From contig DLHY01000155.1 in the NCBI GenBank assembly GCA_002483445.1, forward strand, positions 4,831 to 68,830: a DNA stretch of 64,000 nt. The letters run 5' to 3'. The notes under the pieces are model-generated. The model saw only the letters and a list, made by a program, of their open reading frames with translations, did not search any database and had not been told where the DNA came from. The position numbers and the translations under genes are program-made. Positions 1 through 7,815 of the stretch are shown in pieces (position 1 is the first letter of the stretch; each line of letters opens with the position of its first letter). The stretch comes from Blastocatellia bacterium UBA7656. Its GTDB lineage: Bacteria; Acidobacteriota; Blastocatellia; UBA7656.

Positions 1-2
1 AC

Positions 3-1820
3 TATCGCGATATGCTCACGTGTCTGGCCGCAGGCATCTCGCCGTATGAAATAATTCTCAACGGCATCTCCAAAGCGGATGACATAGCTTCCGCCGGTCG
101 TCACATGAGCAATCACTTCGCGAAAATTTCCATAGGCATCTGGAACGTCTCTTCCTGCACGGGCAATCACACGCAGCACGCCGCGGGACTGGCGCGCGCC
201 GTCAAATATTACGACGCCGACTCGATTGTATTTTCCAGCCAGGGCGAATCAAGCTGTTCCGAAGGCTATGTCTTCGAAGCTCTCAACGGAGCGAGCCGCG
301 AGCATCTGCCCGTTATCTTCGTCATTCAAAACAACGGCTACGGAATCTCCGTGCCAGTGAGCGAACAGACAGCGAACCCGATAGTCTCGGATAACTATCG
401 CGGGCTGCGCGGGCTGACGATTATCAATTGCGACGGGACGAATCCGTTCGATGCCGCAAGCGCGCTCAAACGCGCGACCGACGCCGTTCACGCCGGCGGA
501 GGGCCGGTGCTGGTTCACGCATTCTGCGAACGCATCAACGCGCATTCCAACTCCGACCGCCACGAAGCCTATCGCACAGCGGAAGAACTTACGGAAGTCC
601 GCACATTCGATCCTTACGAACGATTGCGCCTGCACCTGCTCAACGTCGAGGATGTTGAAGAAGTCACTCTGCTCGCCATAGAAGAAGAGAACAAGGCCAT
701 CGTCGCCGATGCAGCCGAGAGAGCAGAAGCCGCGCCCGAACCCGATCCTTCGACGGCGACTCTGTTCGTCATGCCGGAAGAGTCGAAGATAGAGCCTGAG
801 AATCTGATTGCCCGCGAGGGCGATGTGATCACGATGCTGACGGCCATCAATCAGACTCTCAAGCATGAATTCCGGCGCAACCCGAACACGTTTCTCTGGG
901 GGCAGGACGTGGCGTCGAAAGAGAAGGGCGGAGTCTTCGGCGTCACTAAAGGAATGCAGCAGGAGTTCGGCCCCGGCAGAGTCTTCAACGGCCCGCTGGC
1001 GGAAGATTACATCGTCGGGACGGCTAACGGGTTTGCGCGATTCCGCGAAGACTTATGGGTGGTGATCGAGGCCGCGCAGTTCGCCGATTATGTCTGGCCC
1101 GCTATGGAACAGATCGTAGACACTTCGCACGATTACTATCGCTCGAACGGCCAGTTCGTGCCGAACATCGTCTGTCGCCTCTCTTCCGGCGGATACATCG
1201 GCGGCGGGCTTTATCACTCGCAAAACCTCGAACCCGTACTCAGCACCCTTCCCGGTCTGAGAGTCATCACTCCCGCTTTCGCCGACGATGCCGCAGGGCT
1301 TTTGCGGCACGCCTTGCGCAGCCGCGGCATCACGTTTTTCCTTGAGCCGAAATATCTCTACAACCAGACATTCGCCAAGTCTCCCGATCCGGGCCAGGAC
1401 TATGAAATACCTTTCGGCAAGGCCCGCGTTCGTCGCGAAGGCAAAGATATGACGATAGTGGCTTACGGCACGGTCGTTCACTGGGCGTTGAGGGCGGCGG
1501 CGCAGCTTGAAGAAGATCACGGCATTCAGGCCGAAGTGATCGATCTTCGAACAGTAGTTCCGCTCGATATGGAAACTGTAGCCGCTTCCGTGCGCAAGAC
1601 TTCACGTGCGATGGTCGCGCACGAGGATAAGGTGTTCAGCGGATTCGGAGGCGAAGTCGTCGCGCAGATAACTGAGCAGTGCTTCGATTATCTCGACGCG
1701 CCCATTCTTCGCGTCGGATCGAAATTCGCGCCCGTGCCTTTCTCGAAAATATTGGAGCGCGCCATTCTGCCGCAGGTCGAAGACCTCTATCAGAAGGCGC
1801 TCACTCTGGCTCAGTATTGA
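3..1820 (+). CDS. 2-oxoacid dehydrogenase E1, alpha and beta parts fused (5' end outside window)
   Basis: The frame is already open at the window edge (Tyr-Arg-Asp codons precede the first Met at 12), so the true start lies upstream. The first part is the alpha-type thiamine-pyrophosphate half: GNHTQHAAGLARA, then GESSCSEG and VIQNNGYG, the Mg/TPP loop. From about residue 270 the chain becomes the beta-type transketolase half (LWGQDV, FNGPLAEDYIVGTANG) and ends with the C-terminal transketolase domain. E1 decarboxylates a 2-oxoacid and passes the acyl group to lipoyl-E2 of a pyruvate or branched-chain dehydrogenase complex. The substrate cannot be read from the sequence, and no E2 or E3 gene is in view. 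A strong terminator follows the stop codon. Confidence 0.88.
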   Translation, partial: YRDMLTCLAAGISPYEIILNGISKADDIASAGRHMSNHFAKISIGIWNVSSCTGNHTQHAAGLARAVKYYDADSIVFSSQGESSCSEGYVFEALNGASREHLPVIFVIQNNGYGISVPVSEQTANPIVSDNYRGLRGLTIINCDGTNPFDAASALKRATDAVHAGGGPVLVHAFCERINAHSNSDRHEAYRTAEELTEVRTFDPYERLRLHLLNVEDVEEVTLLAIEEENKAIVADAAERAEAAPEPDPSTATLFVMPEESKIEPENLIAREGDVITMLTAINQTLKHEFRRNPNTFLWGQDVASKEKGGVFGVTKGMQQEFGPGRVFNGPLAEDYIVGTANGFARFREDLWVVIEAAQFADYVWPAMEQIVDTSHDYYRSNGQFVPNIVCRLSSGGYIGGGLYHSQNLEPVLSTLPGLRVITPAFADDAAGLLRHALRSRGITFFLEPKYLYNQTFAKSPDPGQDYEIPFGKARVRREGKDMTIVAYGTVVHWALRAAAQLEEDHGIQAEVIDLRTVVPLDMETVAASVRKTSRAMVAHEDKVFSGFGGEVVAQITEQCFDYLDAPILRVGSKFAPVPFSKILERAILPQVEDLYQKALTLAQY

Positions 1821-1844
1821 TTGTGCCTCTTCATCCGGCAATGC

Positions 1845-1877
1845 GCCCGCTCCCCGTGGGGGGCGGGCTTTTTTTTT
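1845..1877 (+). terminator. Rho-independent terminator of the E1 gene
   Basis: An 11-bp GC-rich stem (left arm from GCCCGCTCCCC, right arm GGGGGGCGGGC, one G-T pair) is followed directly by nine T residues at 1869-1877, 25 nt after the E1 stop codon. Confidence 0.9.
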
Positions 1878-1888
1878 GGCCTGGGGGC

Positions 1889-1977
1889 GCACGCTTCCAG
1901 CGTGCAGGATTTCAAAGGAGGAGCTTATAGAAAGCCCCATAGTCTCGACCCATCAGGCAAGCACGCAAGATGCGTGC
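1889..1977. repeat. Two GCACGC palindromes in the E1-carboxypeptidase gap
   Basis: Two hairpins share the same arm: GCACGCT-TCC-AGCGTGC at 1889-1905 and GCACGC-AAGAT-GCGTGC at 1961-1977. Between them is a perfect ribosome-binding sequence (AAAGGAGG near 1914) with no gene behind it. The layout resembles the palindrome-plus-AGGAGG leaders at 8885-8978 and 27674-27815. Confidence 0.6.
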
Positions 1978-1997
1978 GTTCCCAGAGATGCTTCCCT

Positions 1998-2003
1998 TAT
2001 AAT
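1998..2003 (+). promoter_or_regulatory. Candidate -10 box of the D,D-carboxypeptidase gene
   Basis: A perfect TATAAT at 1998-2003 would start transcription near 2010. No good -35 hexamer sits 16-18 nt upstream; that space is taken by the second GCACGC palindrome. Confidence 0.4.
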
Positions 2004-2044
2004 CCAATCAGGCCGCATCAATGCAAAGGGGATTGGAAGGCGCG

Positions 2045-3286
2045 TTGAAAAAAGCGATTTTTTTATTCCTGCTCATTCTTGTTTTTCCTTCCAGCATCAG
2101 GCAGGCCAATACAGCCATCGATATTACTTCGCCTCTTTCATCTTCAGCCGAGCGCGCGCCGCTTGAATCGATGGACGTTTATAAAGAAACTCTCGCCGCT
2201 CGCGGAATCAATCTCGACGATCAGGGCGTGCTGATAGAAACGATGGAGGGTCGCGCGCTCGCCGAGCATAACGCCGATACTGTTTTCAATCCCGCGTCGG
2301 TGATGAAACTCGCCACTTCCTTTGTCGCCCTCTCGCGCCTCGGACCCGATCATCGCTATCGAACGAACTTTCTCATCGACGGGGCGATAGATTTCCACTC
2401 GCGAAAACTTGCGGGCGATCTTGTCGTCGAGGGCGGATTCGATCCGATGTTTTCCTACTTCGACGCGCAGGAAGTCGCTGCGTCTCTCGTGCGAGCAGGC
2501 ATCTCGCGCGTCACAGGAAGCCTGCGCATCAGCGGCGCATTTTATTTTTTCGCCAGAGGCTATAGCTCGAATCTTTCGCGTGAGACTTCAGCCGCCAAAC
2601 TCCGTCAGGCTATAGAGCGCGCGGGCATCCGTATCGAAGGCTCGACCAGGTTCGGTGAAAGATCAGGCCGCGCCCTCGTCGCTCATTATTCGGATCAACT
2701 GGCCCGACTTCTGCTTTATCAAAACGCGCACAGCAGCAACGCCATTGCCGAAGTCGTGGGCGAACACCTGGGCGGGCCGCAATCGATTCAGGAGCAACTG
2801 ACTCGCGATCTTAAGTTGAGAGACGACGAAATTTACATCGGTCATGCTTCAGGGCTTGAGTTCAATCGAATGACGCCGCGGGCTTCTCTGAAAGTGCTGC
2901 GCGCGATGATCGGATTGCTGTCGAAATACTCTCTGCGCCTCGAAGACGTGATGCCGGTGGCGGGAGTTGATTCAGGTACGCTCAAAGGCAGGCTCTTGGG
3001 CGACGATGTGCGCGCTTCAGTTATCGCCAAGACGGGAACGCTTGCGTCGTTTGATCGCGGAGTGAGCGCGCTCGTAGGCATCGCGCAGACAAAGCGCGGC
3101 CCGTTGTTGTTCGCCGTTTTCAACTCCAACGGGAGCGTCAACGTCTATCGCCGCTTTCAGGATCAATTCGTCGAGCAGGTAATCAGCGAAGCAGGCGGCG
3201 CGGTTCGAGTGTCGCGAACCGAAGACGCGCTCGTTGATGAGACGCCGCGCTCAATCACGCAGTTGATCGATGAAGCGAATCGTTAA
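2045..3286 (+). CDS. dacB: D-alanyl-D-alanine carboxypeptidase/endopeptidase, PBP4 type (peptidase S13)
   Basis: A periplasmic penicillin-binding enzyme that trims or cleaves peptidoglycan cross-links. All three active-site motifs are present: SVMK (SxxK) in FNPASVMKLATS, SSN (SxN) in NAHSSNAIAE, and KTG in VIAKTGTLASFD. The N-terminus is a signal peptide (KKAIFLFLLILVF). I chose the TTG at 2045 because GGAAGG lies 4 nt upstream and it gives a compact signal peptide; the in-frame ATG at 2021 has no ribosome-binding sequence but cannot be excluded. At about 413 residues it is shorter than E. coli PBP4, suggesting a reduced insert domain between SxxK and SxN. Confidence 0.88.
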   Translation: MKKAIFLFLLILVFPSSIRQANTAIDITSPLSSSAERAPLESMDVYKETLAARGINLDDQGVLIETMEGRALAEHNADTVFNPASVMKLATSFVALSRLGPDHRYRTNFLIDGAIDFHSRKLAGDLVVEGGFDPMFSYFDAQEVAASLVRAGISRVTGSLRISGAFYFFARGYSSNLSRETSAAKLRQAIERAGIRIEGSTRFGERSGRALVAHYSDQLARLLLYQNAHSSNAIAEVVGEHLGGPQSIQEQLTRDLKLRDDEIYIGHASGLEFNRMTPRASLKVLRAMIGLLSKYSLRLEDVMPVAGVDSGTLKGRLLGDDVRASVIAKTGTLASFDRGVSALVGIAQTKRGPLLFAVFNSNGSVNVYRRFQDQFVEQVISEAGGAVRVSRTEDALVDETPRSITQLIDEANR

Positions 3287-3376
3287 GTTGAAGTCGATAA
3301 TAAATCGCCTTCACTCGCAAGCCTCCTCAATGGTAAATTCCTTGCTCACTGAAAAGATCACTAAAGACATTGCTGA

Positions 3377-4336
3377 ATGAAACTAAGAGTCCTGCATCAC
3401 GATCACTGTTTTGACGGGTTCGCTTCGGCGGCGGTTTTTTCACGCTTCTTTGCCGAAAAGATCGACCGCGAGGCCGAAGTCGCTTTCAACGGGCTTGCTC
3501 ACAAGCCGAATCAGAAATTCATCGAGGAAGAATTATTTGACGGCGATCACAACGCCATAGTCGATTTCAAGTACAGCCCTTCTTCGCGCCTGACCTGGTG
3601 GTTCGATCATCACCAGAGCGCGTTTCTCTCGACCGCTGACGAAAAGCATTTTCACTCGACCCCGTGGCCGACCAAGTTTTACAACCCGGATTATAAATCC
3701 TGCACCAAGTTCATAGCCGATACGGTGGCCGAACGCTATGGCTTTGACGCCCGCGACCTCGACGAACTGATTCGCTGGGCGGATATAATCGATGGCGCGC
3801 AGTACGAAGACTCAAAAACCGCAGTCGAACTGAAAGCGCCCGCGATGAGGTTGATGCTCGTAATAGAAGCGAGCCGCAACTCCGGGCTTATGCAAAAGAT
3901 CATTCGCGACATGCAGTCGAAGTCGATGAGTGAAATCATCAGCGACCCGGCAGTCGATGCCGAGTTTCAGCCGCTCTACGCGCGTCACCTGAAAATGATC
4001 GATATGATCCGCGACTCAGCGCGCTTCGACCGGGGAGTGATCTACTTCGACCTGAGCGCGGAGGACGTCGAGGGCTACAGCAAATTCATTCCTTATTATC
4101 TCTTTCCCGAAAGCGTCTACTCGGTGGGTGTGAGTTTATCGACTCATCGATCAAAAATTTCAGTGGGTTTCAACCCGTGGAGTCCTTCGCCGCGGCGTCA
4201 CAATCTGGCTTCGATCTGCGAGCGATACAACGGAGGAGGCCACGCGGTCGTGGGCGCGATTTCATTCCGGCCCGATGAAATCGAGCTTGCGCGCCGCTGC
4301 GCCGGGGAGATAACTGAGGAGCTTAAAGGTCAGTGA
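3377..4336 (+). CDS. DHH-family phosphoesterase
   Basis: Member of the DHH/DHHA1 phosphoesterases (RecJ, nanoRNase and exopolyphosphatase relatives), which hydrolyse phosphodiester or phosphoanhydride bonds with Mn/Mg. Motif I is HDHCFDGFASA near the N-terminus, the family DHH signature is WWFDHHQSA near residue 78, and the C-terminal DHHA1 domain ends with the substrate-binding GGGH in YNGGGHAVVGAISF. No signal peptide or added domain is present, so it is cytoplasmic. Length (319 aa) is typical of small DHH proteins. The natural substrate (short oligonucleotides, cyclic dinucleotide products or polyphosphate) cannot be told from sequence. No clear ribosome-binding sequence precedes the ATG. 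Confidence 0.82.
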   Translation: MKLRVLHHDHCFDGFASAAVFSRFFAEKIDREAEVAFNGLAHKPNQKFIEEELFDGDHNAIVDFKYSPSSRLTWWFDHHQSAFLSTADEKHFHSTPWPTKFYNPDYKSCTKFIADTVAERYGFDARDLDELIRWADIIDGAQYEDSKTAVELKAPAMRLMLVIEASRNSGLMQKIIRDMQSKSMSEIISDPAVDAEFQPLYARHLKMIDMIRDSARFDRGVIYFDLSAEDVEGYSKFIPYYLFPESVYSVGVSLSTHRSKISVGFNPWSPSPRRHNLASICERYNGGGHAVVGAISFRPDEIELARRCAGEITEELKGQ

Positions 4337-4365
4337 CAAGCCATGAGGTTATTGTTGCGGAGGCT

Positions 4366-4452
4366 TTAAAGAAACCCTTTCATTTGTGAGGTGATGGGTT
4401 GGGGAGAGAAAGTTTCGGCAACATCATTCACCTCCTCTGCCATGTCCTTCAT
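4366..4452 (-). CDS. Possible 28-aa ORF coupled to the coiled-coil protein gene
   Basis: The stop of the upstream 197-aa gene overlaps this ATG as ATGA, so a ribosome could restart. The product begins MKDMAEEVNDVAETF and ends MKGFL. Its first residues echo the KDMEKDMEKD heptads of the upstream protein, so it may be that protein's former C-terminus split off by a frameshift. Nothing else supports it. Confidence 0.3.
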   Translation of the reverse strand: MKDMAEEVNDVAETFSPQPITSQMKGFL

Positions 4453-5042
4453 ACTTCTCTCTCATGAATTTGGCCATCGTAGCTGCCTGCTTCCACCTCA
4501 ATCTTTGCTACCTCCCTGCTTTTCCTTTCTATATCCTTTTCCATATCCTTTTCCATATCCTTCATCCCTTCTCTCACTGCCTTCCTGTGCATCCTTTCTA
4601 TATCGAGCATCGCTTCTCTCACTTCCTTGGCTCCTCTAAGCTCCCTGTCGAACTCGATTATCGCTTCTCTCACTTTCTTGAGGAAGGCTTCTCTAATCTC
4701 CCTGTCGATTCCAATCTTCCTGTCGATCTTATCTAGATTTTTTAATATTCCTTGTATGCTTTTCAATTGGGCGTGAACCTCCTTATTCTTTTTGTGAAAA
4801 ATCCTGTTACAAACAACGGGCGACAGAATCATTAGGAAAGCTGCGATTGCAACGCACCCAAGAGTTACCGCTCTAGTGGACATACCTAACAGCAAGTCAC
4901 TAACTAAGGCGTATGAAAGAGTCAGGATAAAAACGAAAGAATATGCAACGAGCCTCGCGCTCCAGCTTTCGTACAAAACCCTCGGCTTATGCGCTTCCTC
5001 AAGGGGACAGAAGCGATGGATTTTATTAGTCTCGACCGTCAT
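4449..5042 (-). CDS. Unrecognised membrane protein with long C-terminal coiled coil
   Basis: I do not recognise a family. Two hydrophobic segments (about residues 31-52 and 58-78) are followed by roughly 110 strongly charged residues predicted to be helical. These contain 4-residue repeats, MEKDMEKDIE, coded by a 12-bp DNA repeat (ccatatcctttt on the plus strand), a slippage-prone stretch. The ATG overlaps the stop of the preceding gene (ATGA at 5039-5042), so the two are translationally coupled. Composition is visibly AT-richer than the flanking genes, hinting at separate origin. A membrane-anchored cytoplasmic coiled coil is the most that can be inferred. Confidence 0.6.
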   Translation of the reverse strand: MTVETNKIHRFCPLEEAHKPRVLYESWSARLVAYSFVFILTLSYALVSDLLLGMSTRAVTLGCVAIAAFLMILSPVVCNRIFHKKNKEVHAQLKSIQGILKNLDKIDRKIGIDREIREAFLKKVREAIIEFDRELRGAKEVREAMLDIERMHRKAVREGMKDMEKDMEKDIERKSREVAKIEVEAGSYDGQIHEREV

Positions 5043-5338
5043 TGTCGTAACCTCCTAATCGTGAACGCTACCACCTCTACGATGAATCCGACAATGAAAA
5101 TTATAAAAGTTATGACGTTGCCGTAGTAGTGGATTTTGATAAAGGTCTCCTTTTCTTCTTCAGGAAAATCCATGTGTTTGGTGGCAAAGTAAAACCCCCA
5201 TAGAGCTATAAAGAAGAATCCCACAATCAAAGTGTGCGCAACAAATGCCTTGAAAAAATCTCTGTATTCCAACCATATTTCAACAAACCACAGCTTCTGC
5301 AACTGCGTTTCTTGCTGATTTGGTTCTTTTGCTTCCAT
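5039..5338 (-). CDS. Unrecognised small membrane protein, first gene of AT-rich pair
   Basis: A 99-aa protein with two membrane-spanning segments (about residues 30-52 and 72-94) joined by a short acidic loop, FPEEEKETF. No family recognised. Its stop codon overlaps the start of the coiled-coil membrane protein downstream, so the two probably act together at the membrane. A perfect AGGAGGT lies on the minus strand at 5356-5362, 17 nt upstream of the ATG. That is too far for efficient use, and no ATG, GTG or TTG lies nearer, which leaves the true start uncertain. Confidence 0.55.
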   Translation of the reverse strand: MEAKEPNQQETQLQKLWFVEIWLEYRDFFKAFVAHTLIVGFFFIALWGFYFATKHMDFPEEEKETFIKIHYYGNVITFIIFIVGFIVEVVAFTIRRLRQ

Positions 5339-5402
5339 TGGGCAGACGATTGTATACCTCCTGAATTTATCGAGTCAAAAGTTTAAGTAGTTGCCGCGTT
5401 TC

Positions 5403-5431
5403 TTGACACTGCAAGACGCGCTTCCTATAAT
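5403..5431 (+). promoter_or_regulatory. Perfect sigma-70 promoter of the HU gene
   Basis: TTGACA (5403-5408), 17-nt spacer, TATAAT (5426-5431): both hexamers match the consensus exactly. Transcription would start near 5438, giving a leader of about 30 nt that contains GGAGGGG before the GTG start. Such strength fits an abundant DNA-binding protein. Confidence 0.9.
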
Positions 5432-5466
5432 GACAGCCTTTCAAACGCACAGAGACGGAGGGGAAA

Positions 5467-5730
5467 GTGATCAAGCTCGACATAGTGAACCAGGTGGCCG
5501 ATAAGACGGGTGTTCCAAAGATCAAGGCTGAGATAGCAGTCGAAGCTTTGTTCGACGCTATGAAGGCGGCGATGCAGCGCGGAGAGAGAATCGAACTTCG
5601 GGGCTTCGGCGTGTTCGTCGTCAAACCGCGCAAGCGCGGAGTCGGGCGCAATCCCCGCACGGGCGAAGTGACCGACATCCCGCCCGGTAAAACAATCAGA
5701 TTCAAACCGGGCAAAGAGCTTCAGTCGTGA
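5467..5730 (+). CDS. HU/IHF-family DNA-binding protein
   Basis: An 87-aa nucleoid protein that binds and bends DNA as a dimer. The family signature is complete: the helical N-terminal half (VNQVADKTGVPKIKAEIAVE) then the beta-arm region GFGVFVVKPRKRG with GRNPRTGE, and IPPGKTIRFKPGKEL at the end. The Pro at the arm tip sits in RNPRTG. GTG start at 5467, with GGAGGGG just upstream and the consensus promoter above. HU versus IHF subtype cannot be decided. It stands alone, between an AT-rich minus-strand pair and a membrane protease gene. Confidence 0.95.
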   Translation: MIKLDIVNQVADKTGVPKIKAEIAVEALFDAMKAAMQRGERIELRGFGVFVVKPRKRGVGRNPRTGEVTDIPPGKTIRFKPGKELQS

Positions 5731-5765
5731 TGCGAACTCATCACTTCTGTTGACAGCCCTCGGCT

Positions 5766-6788
5766 GTGCGGTTGTATTCTAAATTTGTGGAAAGCACAAA
5801 TCAGCCTTACCTGTTCCCTGAACTCCAGCAGTCCGAACCTCTGGCAGCGCGCGCGCTGACGACCCCCGAAGAACTTTCACCTTCGCGCGTCGCGTTCCAT
5901 CTTTTTCTTCTCTTCGTCACCGCCATAACGACGACTCTTACGGGCGCGGCTTTTTCCGTCCAGATACAGACGGCGGCAGATTCCCTCATTGGCGAACTCT
6001 TCAGCCCTTTTCTCGCAATAGCCCGACAGTCAGCCGCGGGAAATTATGAAGCCCTTGCCAGCGGACTTTTATTCACCTTTACGCTTCTGACCATTCTGGG
6101 CGCGCACGAGCTTGGGCATTATTTCGCGTGTCGCTACTATGGCATTCGCGCAACTCTTCCGTTCTTCATTCCCGCGCCCCCCGTGCTTACTCCGTTCGGC
6201 ACATTCGGCGCGGTCATAAAAATCAAGGAGCCGATTTATTCGCGCCGCGCGCTCTTCGACATAGGAATAGCAGGGCCGCTCGCCGGTTTCGTCTTCGCCG
6301 TGCCAGCGTCAATCATCGGATTGATGTTTGCCAAAGCCGCGGCTCCGCCCACCGCAGCCGGGATGCAGTTCAACGATCCGCTGCTGTTCATGATCGTGAT
6401 GAAAATCATGGGCCTTCCGCAATTCATCGAGTGGAATCCGGTCTACTGGGCCGCATGGGGATCGCTGCTCGTAACAGCGTTGAATCTTTTTCCCGTAGGT
6501 CAGCTTGATGGCGGGCATGTGCTGTACGCGGTCACGGGCCAGCGCGGTCATCAATTGGTTTCGCGGATGGTTTGCGCGGCGCTCATCCTGCTCGCAGTTT
6601 TGTCTATGGTCTGGTACTCTTCGCCCGTGTGGCTGATCTGGTCGCTGGTGCTTCTCTTCATGCTCAAGATCGGCCATCCTCCCGTCATCGAAGAAGAGCC
6701 GCTCGGCATGGGGCGAATGGCGCTCGCCGTCCTTGCCGTCTTGGTTTTTCTGCTTTGTTTTATGCCTTTCCCCATAACGATGTCGTAA
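5766..6788 (+). CDS. Site-2 protease-like membrane metalloprotease (peptidase M50)
   Basis: An intramembrane zinc protease. The catalytic motif HELGHYF (HExxH) sits in a membrane segment near residue 117 and the third ligand lies in NLFPVGQLDGGH. The block PFFIPAPP...FGTFGAVIKI between them is typical of the EGY1/S2P-like branch. About eight hydrophobic segments are visible. The usual role is cleavage of membrane-bound anti-sigma or regulatory proteins, but no partner is in view. The start is uncertain: GTG at 5766 overlaps a possible promoter (TTGACA at 5750, TATTCT at 5775) and GTG at 5787 would make the message leaderless; neither has a ribosome-binding sequence. Confidence 0.85.
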   Translation: MRLYSKFVESTNQPYLFPELQQSEPLAARALTTPEELSPSRVAFHLFLLFVTAITTTLTGAAFSVQIQTAADSLIGELFSPFLAIARQSAAGNYEALASGLLFTFTLLTILGAHELGHYFACRYYGIRATLPFFIPAPPVLTPFGTFGAVIKIKEPIYSRRALFDIGIAGPLAGFVFAVPASIIGLMFAKAAAPPTAAGMQFNDPLLFMIVMKIMGLPQFIEWNPVYWAAWGSLLVTALNLFPVGQLDGGHVLYAVTGQRGHQLVSRMVCAALILLAVLSMVWYSSPVWLIWSLVLLFMLKIGHPPVIEEEPLGMGRMALAVLAVLVFLLCFMPFPITMS

Positions 6789-6813
6789 GCAAAAATTTTT
6801 TCGAGGGACAGCT

Positions 6814-7674
6814 ATGAGCGAAAGTGATCACCACAGTCCTCCGCCGGTCGCTTATCTGGATGAGGACTTTCTCGGAACTCCTGATGCAAGACCGATCAGG
6901 ATTCTTTCCGAATACCTTGAGCCTGCCGCACGTCTACGCCGATACAAAGTGCGCGACACGATAGTTTTTTTCGGCTCGGCTCGCTCGGTCGCTCCCGAAA
7001 AGGCCGCGAAGATAAAAGAAGAAATCGAAGAGAAGATCAAACAAGCAGGCGCGCTCTCGGATGAACTTCAGGCCGAACGTGTGCGCGCCGATCAACTCAT
7101 AAGACTTGCGCGGTACTACGATGACGCGATGGAGCTTGCGCGAAGAATAACCGAATGGTCTAAGGGGCTGACCACCGGGCGGCACTTCATAATTTGTTCA
7201 GGCGGGTCGGGCGGGATGATGGAAGCGGCCAATCGCGGAGCTTCCGCCGCCCGCGGAAAAACGATAGGACTAAACATCGATCTGCCGTTCGAGCAGAATA
7301 TCAACCCCTACGTCTCGCGCGAGTTCGTTTTCAATTTTCATTACTTCTTCATGCGCAAGCTGTGGTTCGTCTATCCTGCGAAAGCTCTGGTCGTTTTTCC
7401 CGGCGGATTCGGCACGATGGACGAGTTATTCGAAGTCCTCACGCTGATACAGACGCGAATGCCGAGCAAGACCATGCCGGTGGTTTTATTCGGAAAAGAA
7501 TTCTGGGACGATATAATCGACTTCGACGCGCTGGTGCGCTGGGGAGTCGTAAGCCCTCAAGACCTCGACATCTTCTACAAAACCGACACCGTAGACGACG
7601 CCTTTCAATATCTCACCACCAGACTCGGAGAGCTTTATCTGAAACAGGGACTCGAAGAAGTAAAACTTACCTAG
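6814..7674 (+). CDS. LOG-family protein (nucleoside monophosphate phosphoribohydrolase-like)
   Basis: LOG proteins split the ribose-phosphate bond of AMP-type nucleotides and include cytokinin-activating enzymes. The Rossmann core shows FFGSARS, SGGSGGMMEAANRGA and the family signature PGGFGTMDELFEVL with its catalytic Glu. An N-terminal extension of about 50 residues and a helical insert (about residues 65-100, EKAAKIKEEIEEKIK) place it with the longer LOG form. GAGGGA precedes the ATG. The gene follows the protease by 25 nt and ends at a hairpin repeat tract shared with convergent cysK. The natural substrate is not evident. Confidence 0.85.
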   Translation: MSESDHHSPPPVAYLDEDFLGTPDARPIRILSEYLEPAARLRRYKVRDTIVFFGSARSVAPEKAAKIKEEIEEKIKQAGALSDELQAERVRADQLIRLARYYDDAMELARRITEWSKGLTTGRHFIICSGGSGGMMEAANRGASAARGKTIGLNIDLPFEQNINPYVSREFVFNFHYFFMRKLWFVYPAKALVVFPGGFGTMDELFEVLTLIQTRMPSKTMPVVLFGKEFWDDIIDFDALVRWGVVSPQDLDIFYKTDTVDDAFQYLTTRLGELYLKQGLEEVKLT

Positions 7675-7680
7675 AGCCTG

Positions 7681-7815
7681 GAGTCTGGAGTCTGGAGTCT
7701 GGAGTCCGATGTTCGGACTCTCGACCTGACCCTGATGAATAGCTCATCATAGGCGAGCCGTGTCCGGAGTCTGATGTTCTGACTCTCGACTCCAGACTCC
7801 GGACTCCAGACTTTC
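7681..7815. repeat. Heptamer hairpin tract between convergent LOG and cysK genes
   Basis: The left half is built of 7-nt units (GAGTCTG three times, then GAGTCCG); the right half carries the complement (GACTCTC, GACTCCA, GACTCCG, GACTCCA, GACTTTC). The halves can pair around a spacer of about 60 nt. The tract fills nearly the whole gap between the two stop codons and could terminate transcription from both sides. Confidence 0.85.

Noticed and set aside
249..866. 205-aa minus-strand frame inside the E1 gene
   Set aside because: It lies wholly opposite a well-supported coding region, has no start signal or family likeness, and its codon pattern mirrors the sense gene.
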